Shown piece after piece: positions 30,285 through 36,126 of a DNA stretch of 36,126 bases. The notes beneath the pieces are model-generated. The model did no database searches. It was not told where the DNA came from and saw only the letters and a program-made list of their open reading frames with translations. Source of the stretch: CAYNEL01 sp964396225. Lineage in GTDB: Bacteria > Patescibacteriota > Minisyncoccia > Moranbacterales > UBA1568. Every line of letters begins with the position of its first letter. Position 1 is the stretch's first letter. Location: contig CAYNEL010000006.1 of the NCBI GenBank assembly GCA_964396225.1, forward strand, positions 1 through 36,126. The letters are read 5' to 3'. The translations under genes and the position numbers were made by a program.

Positions 30285-30596
30285 ATGGCGAAATCCGCCA
30301 AAGACGATGACATCAAGACGTGCGGTTGCGGTTGCGGCATACAGGGCGATCACGACCAACGAGCGAAATGGCTGCGGCTGGACCAGCGGTGCCCGGGAGG
30401 AGAGGGTTTCAGTCTGGCCGTCTTCGGTAAACTCCGTTTCGCCTCGCTCGAGTGTTTCCATCTTTGGGCTTTCGAGTCGAGGAGGCTGCAGAGCAAATTT
30501 CTACATATGAGCGAGACGGACCAATCCGAGCGGCGGGCCATCCTGCGGGAGCTCCGCCGGATCGGCTGGCAGTACCATCCGCCCAAGGACAGGTGA
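30285..30596 (+). CDS. Cys-containing orphan protein, 103 aa
   Basis: Unrecognised. ATG 30285 is preceded by GGAGGG (30272-30277) at a good distance, which decides the start over an upstream frame. The N-terminal segment has a cluster of alternating Cys and Gly (KTCGCGCGIQGDH) with a nearby His, possibly metal-binding. A second part (FSLAVFGKLRFASLECFHLWAF) looks beta-rich, and the last 35 residues form a charged helix (SERRAILRELRRIGWQYH). No membrane helix. It has its own promoter and a perfect terminator at 30627, in the same style as the other orphan units of the window. Confidence 0.62.
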   Translation: MAKSAKDDDIKTCGCGCGIQGDHDQRAKWLRLDQRCPGGEGFSLAVFGKLRFASLECFHLWAFESRRLQSKFLHMSETDQSERRAILRELRRIGWQYHPPKDR

Positions 30597-30626
30597 CGGT
30601 CAGTCCGCCGCCCCGAGGATTGACGG

Positions 30627-30652
30627 GAGCGTCCCACGTGACGCTCTTTTTT
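30627..30652 (+). terminator. intrinsic terminator
   Basis: Perfect 7-bp stem GAGCGTC, loop CCACGT, GACGCTC, then TTTTTT. TTGCCC of the next promoter begins two bases later. Confidence 0.9.
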
Positions 30653-30653
30653 C

Positions 30654-30682
30654 TTGCCCGCAGGGCGCTTTTCCGGTAGCGT
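30654..30682 (+). promoter_or_regulatory. promoter giving a leaderless Nudix mRNA
   Basis: TTGCCC (30654-30659), 17-base spacer, TAGCGT (30677-30682). ATG 30691 lies eight bases past the -10 box, at or beside the expected transcript start. Confidence 0.65.
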
Positions 30683-30690
30683 GAGAACAT

Positions 30691-31200
30691 ATGACCGCCG
30701 CACGCAAACGACCCGGTTTCAAGAAGTTCCTCGGCCTGCCGCTCGCCATCGAGGTGTCAGTGGGTGCCGTAGTGTTCCGCGCGGGGGAGCGCGGCCGCGA
30801 GTATCTCCTCCTCCACTATCCCAACGGGCACTGGGACTATGTCAAAGGTCACGTCGAGCAAGGCGAGAGCCACGAGGAGACGCTCCGCCGCGAAGCTCTC
30901 GAGGAGGCCGGCCTCGCTGACCTCGCCCTCATCCCGGGTTACCACGAGAAGACCCGCTACTACTACGCGGCCAAGGGCCGGGAACGCGAGAAGCGGGCCG
31001 CCTCTGGAACCGGCCGCTATGTCTGGAAGACGGTGCATTTCTATCTGGCCGAGACGGTCGGCCGCGAGGTGGCCCTTTCCCATGAGCATGTGGGCGCCGT
31101 CTGGCTCCCATACCAGAAGGCCCTCCGCCGTCTCACCTATGAGAATGCCCGGGAACTCATCCGCCGGGCCGAAACCCACCTCCGCGACCTGGGGCGGTAG
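30691..31200 (+). CDS. Nudix hydrolase (Ap4A hydrolase-like)
   Basis: A 169-residue Nudix hydrolase with an intact Nudix box from residue 53: G-x5-E-x7-R-E-x2-E-E-x-G, seen as GHVEQGE, then LRREALEEAGL. Residues before it (VSVGAVVFRAGERGREYLLLHYPNGHWDYVKGHVE in parts) are close to the bis(5'-nucleosyl)-tetraphosphatase subfamily (x-W-D-x-x-K-G-H-x-E). Compared with the shortest members it carries an extra loop rich in Lys and Arg (YYAAKGREREKRAASGTG) before the strand KTVHFYLAE. Substrate (Ap4A or a related dinucleotide) is an inference. Its mRNA is probably leaderless. Confidence 0.88.
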   Translation: MTAARKRPGFKKFLGLPLAIEVSVGAVVFRAGERGREYLLLHYPNGHWDYVKGHVEQGESHEETLRREALEEAGLADLALIPGYHEKTRYYYAAKGREREKRAASGTGRYVWKTVHFYLAETVGREVALSHEHVGAVWLPYQKALRRLTYENARELIRRAETHLRDLGR

Positions 31201-31201
31201 G

Positions 31202-31230
31202 TTGCCCGGGACCGGGTTTTCGGCTACAAT
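31202..31230 (+). promoter_or_regulatory. promoter of secDF
   Basis: TTGCCC (31202-31207), 17-base spacer, TACAAT (31225-31230). ATG 31240 is nine bases past the -10 box, so the leader is about three bases or absent. Confidence 0.75.
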
Positions 31231-31239
31231 GCGCGTATT

Positions 31240-32940
31240 ATGAACGTCCGACAGAAATTGAGGCTCCGTTTCGCCGGGGTCATTTTGCTCGGCATCGCAG
31301 CCGGCGTCATCGCCTATCCGCGAGCGCTTTTCTTCTTGCCCGAGTCGTTCCGCGCGCCGGTCGAGTCGCTCCATCTCAGCCTCGGCCTCGACCTCCAAGG
31401 TGGTATTTTCCTTGAATACAATGCTGATGTTTCGGGGCTGCCTGAAGAAAAGCGTGCTGATGCGCTAGCAGCTGCTGAGGCCGTCATCGAACGTCGGGTG
31501 AATGCCTTTGGCGTGGGGGAACCTCGGGTACAGCTTCTCAAATCCGGCGGGGAGGACCGCATCATCGTCGAGCTTCCCGGCGTTTCTGACATCGAGGAGG
31601 CCAAACGGATGCTGAAGGAAACCCCGTTCCTCGAATTCCGCAAGGAAGCTCCGCCTGAGGCGGCCAAGGCGTTTGAGGAGAAGAACGAGGCGATCAAGCG
31701 TCTTGCCGGCAATATCCTCGAGCGGGCCAAGCAGGGCGAGGATTTCGCCACCCTCGCCAAACAGTATAGCGAGGACCCCGGCTCCAAGGACCAGGGCGGG
31801 GATCTTGATTTCGCTATCCGCGGGACGTACGTGACGACTTTCGACGACGTGGCGTTCAAGGACGACTTCAAGAAGGACCAGGTCTGGCCCGAACTGGTGG
31901 AAACCTCTTTCGGCTGGCACATTCTGAAGAAGCTCGACGAACGGGGCGAAGGCGAGAATCGCGAGATACGCATCGCCCACATCCTCTTCCTCCAGGACTC
32001 GATCGAGAACCACCCCGACCAGATGTTCGTGGAGACGGGGCTCACCGGCCAGAACCTGAAGGACGCCTACGTGGATTATCAAAGCCAGGGCGTGGCCAAT
32101 CCGCAGGTGGCGCTCCGCTTCGACGACCAGGGCGCCAGGCTCTTCGCCGACATCACCCGCGAGAACGTGGGGCGGCGCATCGCCATCCTAATCGACGGCG
32201 AGATCGAGAGCGCGCCCGTGGTCCAGGACGAGATCTTAAACGGCCAGGCGGTCATCACTGGCGATTTCACCCTGGATGAGGCCAAGCAGAAGGTGGCGCG
32301 GCTGAACGAGGGCGCCTTGCCCGTACCCATCACCTTGGTCGGCCAGCAGAGCATCTCGGCTTCCCTCGGCCAGGTGTCCCTCGAGCAGTCGCTCCGGGCG
32401 GGCCTGGTCGGCCTGCTCGTGGTGGCCGTCTTCATGATTCTCTACTACCGTTTCCTCGGTCTGGTGGCCGTCATCGCCCTCCTCATCTACACCGTGCTCC
32501 TCGTGGCCACCTTCAAGCTCTCGGTCTTCACTCCGTTTTCCATCACCCTCACTCTGGCTGGGATCGCGGGCTTTATCCTCTCCATCGGCATGGCGGTGGA
32601 CGCCAACATTCTCATTTCCGAACGCACTTGGGAGGAGATCAGGCACGGCAAATCGGTGCCCAAGGCCATCGAAGAAGGCTTCCGCCGGGCCTGGCCGTCC
32701 ATCCGCGACAGCAACTCCTCGACCATCCTCACCTGTCTCATCCTGATGTGGCTCGGCACCGGCTTCGTCAAGGGTTTCGCCTTCGTCCTCCTCCTGGGCG
32801 TCGTCTTCTCGATGTTCACGGCCGTGATGCTCACCCGTACCATGCTCCGGACGCTCGGCGGGGACTGGCTCTCGCGCCGCCTATCCCTGATCGCCCCCCG
32901 CTCGAAGCATCCCGCCTCGGAAACCACTTCTGTCGCCTAA
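31240..32940 (+). CDS. secD: protein translocase subunit SecD with embedded parvulin-type isomerase domain
   Basis: SecD, with SecF, uses the proton gradient to complete protein export through SecYEG. The 566-residue protein has a first membrane helix (about 11-28), the P1 base (LGLDLQGGIFLEY, IERRVNAFGV, IIVELPGV), and six helices in total, with GMAVDANILI (450-459, conserved Asp454). Between EFRKEAP (132-138) and FVETGLTGQNLKDA (263-276), where relatives have the short P1 head, lies a ~125-residue insert that matches a parvulin (Rotamase) domain: GEDFATLAKQYSEDPGS (166-182), QGGDLDF, ETSFGWHILKKLDE (221-234). Both parvulin histidines are there (His227, His247), but the strand RIAHILF (244-250), normally first, comes last. 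The fusion is therefore SecD plus a seemingly permuted prolyl isomerase facing outside the membrane. Confidence 0.93.
   Translation: MNVRQKLRLRFAGVILLGIAAGVIAYPRALFFLPESFRAPVESLHLSLGLDLQGGIFLEYNADVSGLPEEKRADALAAAEAVIERRVNAFGVGEPRVQLLKSGGEDRIIVELPGVSDIEEAKRMLKETPFLEFRKEAPPEAAKAFEEKNEAIKRLAGNILERAKQGEDFATLAKQYSEDPGSKDQGGDLDFAIRGTYVTTFDDVAFKDDFKKDQVWPELVETSFGWHILKKLDERGEGENREIRIAHILFLQDSIENHPDQMFVETGLTGQNLKDAYVDYQSQGVANPQVALRFDDQGARLFADITRENVGRRIAILIDGEIESAPVVQDEILNGQAVITGDFTLDEAKQKVARLNEGALPVPITLVGQQSISASLGQVSLEQSLRAGLVGLLVVAVFMILYYRFLGLVAVIALLIYTVLLVATFKLSVFTPFSITLTLAGIAGFILSIGMAVDANILISERTWEEIRHGKSVPKAIEEGFRRAWPSIRDSNSSTILTCLILMWLGTGFVKGFAFVLLLGVVFSMFTAVMLTRTMLRTLGGDWLSRRLSLIAPRSKHPASETTSVA
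31642..32022 (+). other. parvulin-like domain inserted in the SecD P1 loop
   Basis: Codons 135-261 of secD. The order of conserved elements is helix (AFEEKNEAIKRLAGNILERA), GEDFATLAKQYSEDPGS, GGDL, a variant loop, GWHILKKLDE, then RIAHILF. In free parvulins the HILV-type strand comes first. As the first and last strands are neighbours in the fold, a circular permutation is structurally plausible. Confidence 0.8.
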
Positions 32941-32944
32941 CCCT

Positions 32945-33850
32945 ATGGACCGCCTCCTTCGCTACCGCACCCTGGCCTATTGGTTTTCTGGTATCCTGAC
33001 CGCGCTTTCCGTCCTGGCGCTCGCGGTCTGGGGTCTGCCGCTCGGCCTTGATTTCAAGGGCGGGACCCTGATGGAAGTGCGGTTCGCCGCCGCCCCGCCT
33101 TCGGCCGACGCTCTGCGCGGTGAACTAGACACCCTCGGCCTCCAGAGCCTCTCGGTCCAGCCGACGGGGGAGCGGGGAGCCATCATCCGTTACCTGGCCT
33201 CCGATGAAGGGGCCAACGAGCGTGTGCTCGAGAGCCTGAAGAAGCTCGACCCGGCCGTCGCCCAGGAGCGGGTGGACTTCATCGGCGCCTCGGTCTCGGC
33301 CCAGATCAAACAGAACGCTTTCCAGGCGGTGGCGGTGGCGCTCATTGTCATCGCCTGTTACATCGCCTACGCTTTCCGGCGGGTGTCGCGGCCCATCACC
33401 TCCTGGCAGTATGGGACGCTCGCGGTGGTAGCCCTCTTCCACGACGTGGTGGTGACGCTCGGCATCTTCGCAGTCCTGGCCCGTTTCTTTGAGCTCGAAG
33501 TGAACGCTACTTTCATCGCGGCCCTCCTCACCATCCTTGGTTTTTCGGTCCATGATACGATAGTGGTGTACGATCGCATCCGTGAGAATCTCATCCGCGC
33601 CCGCGGGGAAACCGATTTCGAGACGATAGTGAACCGTTCGCTTGAAGAGACCCTGGCCCGTTCGCTCAACACCTCCTTCACCACGCTTTTCGTCCTGGCG
33701 GCCCTCCTCGTCTACGGCGGCGAGTCCATCCGTTCCTTCGTGGTGACGCTCCTGGTCGGTATCGCTGCCGGCACCTATTCATCCTTCTACGTAGCCTCGG
33801 CCCTCCTCGTCTCGTTACACGAGTACCGCCAGAAGAAGGCTCACGGCTGA
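32945..33850 (+). CDS. secF: protein translocase subunit SecF
   Basis: SecF is the partner of SecD in the proton-driven export motor. The 301-residue protein has the family plan: first membrane helix (about residues 13-32), a small P4 extracytoplasmic domain starting LGLDFKGGTLMEVRF (D-F-x-G-G is the SecF hallmark), then five C-terminal helices. FSVHDTIVVYDRIREN (about 199-214) is the conserved SecF motif, and LARSLNTSFTTLFVL follows as usual. RVDFIGASVSAQIK precedes the second helix, as in other SecF proteins. ATG 32945 (CCCTATG) comes four bases after the SecD stop codon. No parvulin-like insert is present here. Confidence 0.96.
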   Translation: MDRLLRYRTLAYWFSGILTALSVLALAVWGLPLGLDFKGGTLMEVRFAAAPPSADALRGELDTLGLQSLSVQPTGERGAIIRYLASDEGANERVLESLKKLDPAVAQERVDFIGASVSAQIKQNAFQAVAVALIVIACYIAYAFRRVSRPITSWQYGTLAVVALFHDVVVTLGIFAVLARFFELEVNATFIAALLTILGFSVHDTIVVYDRIRENLIRARGETDFETIVNRSLEETLARSLNTSFTTLFVLAALLVYGGESIRSFVVTLLVGIAAGTYSSFYVASALLVSLHEYRQKKAHG

Positions 33851-33878
33851 ACCTCCTGGAAAGAGTAATCCCTCGCCT

Positions 33879-34175
33879 ATGTGGTCTCCTTTCAAGAAAA
33901 AAACCGATCCATCAGCCTCGTCTGCCGATGCGAAGAAGGCGACGCCGGCCGGTCTGCCCGATCCCGAAAAGATGGGCTTTTTCGAAAGAATGGCCTACAA
34001 GCGTTTCATGGCCATGAGCCCCCAGGAACAGAAGAAAACGATGGAGAAGATGCTCACCCCGAAAAACGTAGAGAAGCACAAAGATGAGATCCTGGCCCAG
34101 CTCGAGGAGGCCCGCAAGGCGGGGCAGATGAGCGACGACCAGTACCGTCTAGCCCGGCGCAAGCTGGGGATCTAA
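33879..34175 (+). CDS. small charged protein with SHOCT-like C-terminus, 98 aa
   Basis: No named family for the whole protein. It starts MWSPFKKKTDP and has a low-complexity Ala/Ser/Lys stretch, then a helical middle with FFERMAYKRFMAMSPQEQKKTMEKM (in parts), and ends in EILAQLEEARKAGQMSDDQYRLARRKL, whose helix-G-x-(I/M)-(T/S)-x-x-E/Q-(F/Y) pattern resembles the SHOCT domain, a short C-terminal oligomerisation module. No membrane helix. It lies 28 bases after secF and 34 before tyrS on the same strand, so it is probably co-transcribed with secDF. A role as an export-associated helper is only a guess from position. Confidence 0.75.
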   Translation: MWSPFKKKTDPSASSADAKKATPAGLPDPEKMGFFERMAYKRFMAMSPQEQKKTMEKMLTPKNVEKHKDEILAQLEEARKAGQMSDDQYRLARRKLGI

Positions 34176-34209
34176 TCGCCAGTTTTCCAGTCTCACTATC
34201 CGATTTCCT

Positions 34210-35403
34210 ATGAAAGCTGAGGCACGCACCATCGAGGATCTACTCTCCCGCGGCGTCGCCGAGATCATCGGCGGTGAGCGTCTGCATGAGCGTCTACTCG
34301 CCGGCGAGAAGCTGCGGATCAAGTTCGGTATCGACCCCACCAGTCCCAACCTCCACCTCGGCCGGGCGGTGCCGCTCCTGAAACTGCGCGATTTCCAGGA
34401 GGCCGGTCACCAGGTCGTCTTTATCGTGGGTGACTTCACGGCCGAGATCGGTGACACGAGCGACAAGGAAAGCGAGCGCCCGATGCTTTCCCGAGAGGAT
34501 GTGGCCGAGAACCTGAAGACGTACGTCGCCCAAGCCGCCACCCTCCTCGACATGGAACGGGTGGAGGTGCGCCACAACTCGATGTGGCTCTCAGCCCTCG
34601 GGTACGAGGAGATCGGCCGCCAGGCGGACGCTTTCTCCGTGGCCGAATTCACCGCTCGTGAGAATATCCGTAAGCGGCTCGACCAGGGCAAGCGGGTGTC
34701 GCTCCGCGAGATGCTCTACCCCCTCATGCAGGGCTACGACAGTGTGGCGGTCGAGGCTGATCTCGAGATCGGCGGCACCGACCAGCGTTTCAATATGCTC
34801 GCCGGTCGGTCTCTCCAGGAGCGCTACGGACAGCGGCCTCAGGCGGTGATGATGACCGACCTTATCCTCGGCACCGACGGGCGCAAGATGAGTTCCAGCT
34901 GGGGCAACACCATCAACCTGACCGACACGCCGCGCGAGATGTTCGGCAAGGTGATGAGTTTGCCGGACGAGCTGATCCTCTCGTATTTCGTCCATTGCAC
35001 TCGCCTTGCGATGGGGGAAGTGGCCGAGATCAAGGAGACGCTCGAGGGCGGAAGCAATCCGCGCGACGCCAAGCTCCGTCTGGCCCGTGAGATCGTCCGG
35101 CTCTACCATAGCGAGCAGGCAGCCGAAGAGGCCGAAACCTATTTCGTCGAGACTTTTTCCAAGAAAACCGTACCCGAGGATATCCGCGAGGAAACCGTTG
35201 AAGCGGGGACGCTCCTCGCCGACGCGCTCACCGATCTTGGCCTAGCTGAGAGCAAGTCCGATGCCAAACGCAAGATCGAACAGGGTGGCGTCGAGTTCTC
35301 GGGGGAGAAGGTCACCGCCTGGCAACGACCATTGACAAAATCAGACGATTCTGCCATATTAAAAGTCGGCAAAAAAGATTTTGTCCGGTTGAAAGTCCTT
35401 TGA
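34210..35403 (+). CDS. tyrS: tyrosyl-tRNA synthetase
   Basis: Class I aminoacyl-tRNA synthetase that charges tRNA(Tyr). The 397-residue length is normal. The HIGH signature is HLGRAVPLLKL in PTSPNLHLGRAVPL (about residues 44-57), and KMSKS is KMSSS in DGRKMSSSWGN, a form typical of the TyrZ branch. VEADLEIGGTDQRFNMLAGR lies between them. An S4-like RNA-binding segment ends the protein (LADALTDLGLAESKSDAKRKIEQGGVEFSGEKV). ATG 34210 (TTCCTATG) has no Shine-Dalgarno site. The last 25 codons are AT-rich and include rare codons ATA and TTA, because a promoter for the next gene is written into them. Confidence 0.96.
   Translation: MKAEARTIEDLLSRGVAEIIGGERLHERLLAGEKLRIKFGIDPTSPNLHLGRAVPLLKLRDFQEAGHQVVFIVGDFTAEIGDTSDKESERPMLSREDVAENLKTYVAQAATLLDMERVEVRHNSMWLSALGYEEIGRQADAFSVAEFTARENIRKRLDQGKRVSLREMLYPLMQGYDSVAVEADLEIGGTDQRFNMLAGRSLQERYGQRPQAVMMTDLILGTDGRKMSSSWGNTINLTDTPREMFGKVMSLPDELILSYFVHCTRLAMGEVAEIKETLEGGSNPRDAKLRLAREIVRLYHSEQAAEEAETYFVETFSKKTVPEDIREETVEAGTLLADALTDLGLAESKSDAKRKIEQGGVEFSGEKVTAWQRPLTKSDDSAILKVGKKDFVRLKVL
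35332..35360 (+). promoter_or_regulatory. promoter inside the 3' end of tyrS
   Basis: TTGACA (35332-35337), 17-base spacer, CATATT (35355-35360). It reads as codons for LTKSDDSAI-L; the predicted leader before GTG 35433 is about 66 bases. Confidence 0.65.
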
Positions 35404-35432
35404 TACTCGTCAGCGCTTGAAAGGAGGATACC

Positions 35433-36126
35433 GTGTTGAGTCTCACGACTGCGGCACCCCGGCTGTTTATCGCCGGACCGGCCGCTCGGAGTCTCGAGCG
35501 GCACCTTCAGCCTTTCCGGGTGAACGTGCCCGGCCAAAAGAAAGGAGAGACTTCGACCAGGCCGGCCATCTCACCAGCTGGCTTCGGCAGGATCCTGGCC
35601 CTCTGGGTTGTTGATACCGCCTGGCAGGAGGCTTTCGACGCGCTCTGCCAGCGCCATCGGTACGTGCCCTGTGAGCCGGTGCGCTTCGGCGACTGGCCCT
35701 GCGACTGTCCATGGACTCGGGATGATTTCGCCCAGGTGTGGCAGGAGAGACTCGATCGCCACCAGGAACGCATCCTCTTCGGTCCGGATTTCCTGACATG
35801 GACCGAGAAGCGCGGCCTCAACCCCTCGACACTCCAGCGTTTTGGAGTGGATGAGGATGCCGGCGCGTTCGTGAAGATCGTCGCCAAGGCAGACGGACGC
35901 ACCGCGGCCCGCTTGGAAGCGTTTGTCGGATTTTTCAGCCTCGACGCCATCCGGGCCCCTTTACGGGAGGCGCGGTGGCAGAGGGAAGGAGAGGACCGCT
36001 ACCTGATGGAGCGCTGTCTCCGGCTGGCCCACACGGCGACTGGTACTGCCATCCGGCTTGGGATGGCGATTTTTCCTCACTGGCTTCTCGAACGCAACCT
36101 TCGTCCGGAAACCGAGGTGCCGTTCA
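35433..36126 (+). CDS. uncharacterised protein, right-truncated, at least 231 aa
   Basis: The frame is open from GTG 35433 to the end of the window, so the 3' end is missing. The start is well marked: AAAGGAGG (35420-35427) lies five bases upstream, and a TTGACA/CATATT promoter sits in the tyrS 3' end. The first ~50 residues are polar; then come tryptophan-rich segments (RILALWVVDTAWQEAFDALC, FGDWPCDCPWTRDDFAQVW, FGPDFLTWTEKRGLNPSTLQRFGV) and a helical part (FVKIVAKADGRTAARLEAFVGFF). Cysteines in CDCPW could bind metal. No membrane helix or known domain was recognised. Codon use is like its neighbours. An in-frame stop is absent over 694 bases, which supports it being real coding sequence. 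Confidence 0.7.
   Translation, partial: MLSLTTAAPRLFIAGPAARSLERHLQPFRVNVPGQKKGETSTRPAISPAGFGRILALWVVDTAWQEAFDALCQRHRYVPCEPVRFGDWPCDCPWTRDDFAQVWQERLDRHQERILFGPDFLTWTEKRGLNPSTLQRFGVDEDAGAFVKIVAKADGRTAARLEAFVGFFSLDAIRAPLREARWQREGEDRYLMERCLRLAHTATGTAIRLGMAIFPHWLLERNLRPETEVPF

Noticed and set aside
31410..31490. AT-richer patch near the start of secD that might mark recombination
   Set aside because: Short, in frame, and encodes normal conserved SecD sequence; the inserted domain itself has ordinary GC-rich codon use.
1..36126. tRNA, rRNA, CRISPR, insertion sequence or prophage
   Set aside because: No cloverleaf-like spacer, no repeat-spacer array, and no transposase, integrase or phage structural motif was seen; intergenic gaps are short.

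Overview
The window reads like a chromosomal segment of a Candidate Phyla Radiation (Patescibacteria) bacterium with a GC-rich genome. This is inferred from gene content: a DUF4012 surface protein, a minimal KhpA-like protein, MacAB-like exporters built with two permeases, many very short orphan genes and a compact, almost entirely plus-strand layout. I cannot name the class. No rRNA, tRNA, CRISPR array, prophage or insertion sequence was seen.

Layout. 1-738 is the 3' part of murF. 902-2658 holds an orphan gene, khpA and a degenerate Nudix-like gene, each with its own promoter and terminator. 2765-8366 is a nucleotide-sugar cluster: rfbC, rfbB, rfbD, glyA (out of place), rfbA and galU, making dTDP-L-rhamnose and UDP-glucose. 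8408-14292 is an envelope block: a two-helix membrane protein, a GT4 glycosyltransferase, a DUF4012 protein and the lipid II flippase murJ. 14389-17823 has lepA flanked by four orphan genes. 17980-20890 is thioredoxin, yjbQ, mltG and a polytopic membrane protein. 20962-22038 is dnaJ behind a CIRCE operator. 22130-24852 is an atypical receiver protein, recJ and an RNase HI. 24896-29873 is an ABC exporter (adaptor, ATPase, two permeases) interrupted by the window's only minus-strand gene. 29943-31200 holds two small genes and a Nudix hydrolase. 31240-35403 is secD, secF, a SHOCT-like small protein and tyrS. From 35433 an unrecognised gene runs off the end.

The genes mostly serve envelope building (MurF, MurJ, MltG, rhamnose supply, glycosyltransfer), export (SecDF, MacAB-like) and housekeeping (LepA, TyrS, DnaJ, RecJ).

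The most unusual items are: a SecD carrying a parvulin-type prolyl isomerase domain in its first extracytoplasmic loop, with the two active-site histidine strands in swapped order; a CIRCE element merged with the dnaJ promoter and the preceding stop codon; a fully punctuated minus-strand small membrane gene inside an ABC exporter locus; a receiver domain lacking its phospho-acceptor aspartate; and a split in translation starts. Housekeeping genes begin at a pyrimidine-CT-ATG context with no Shine-Dalgarno sequence, some with a -10 box only about 7-9 bases upstream, whereas the orphan genes carry strong GGAGG sites.
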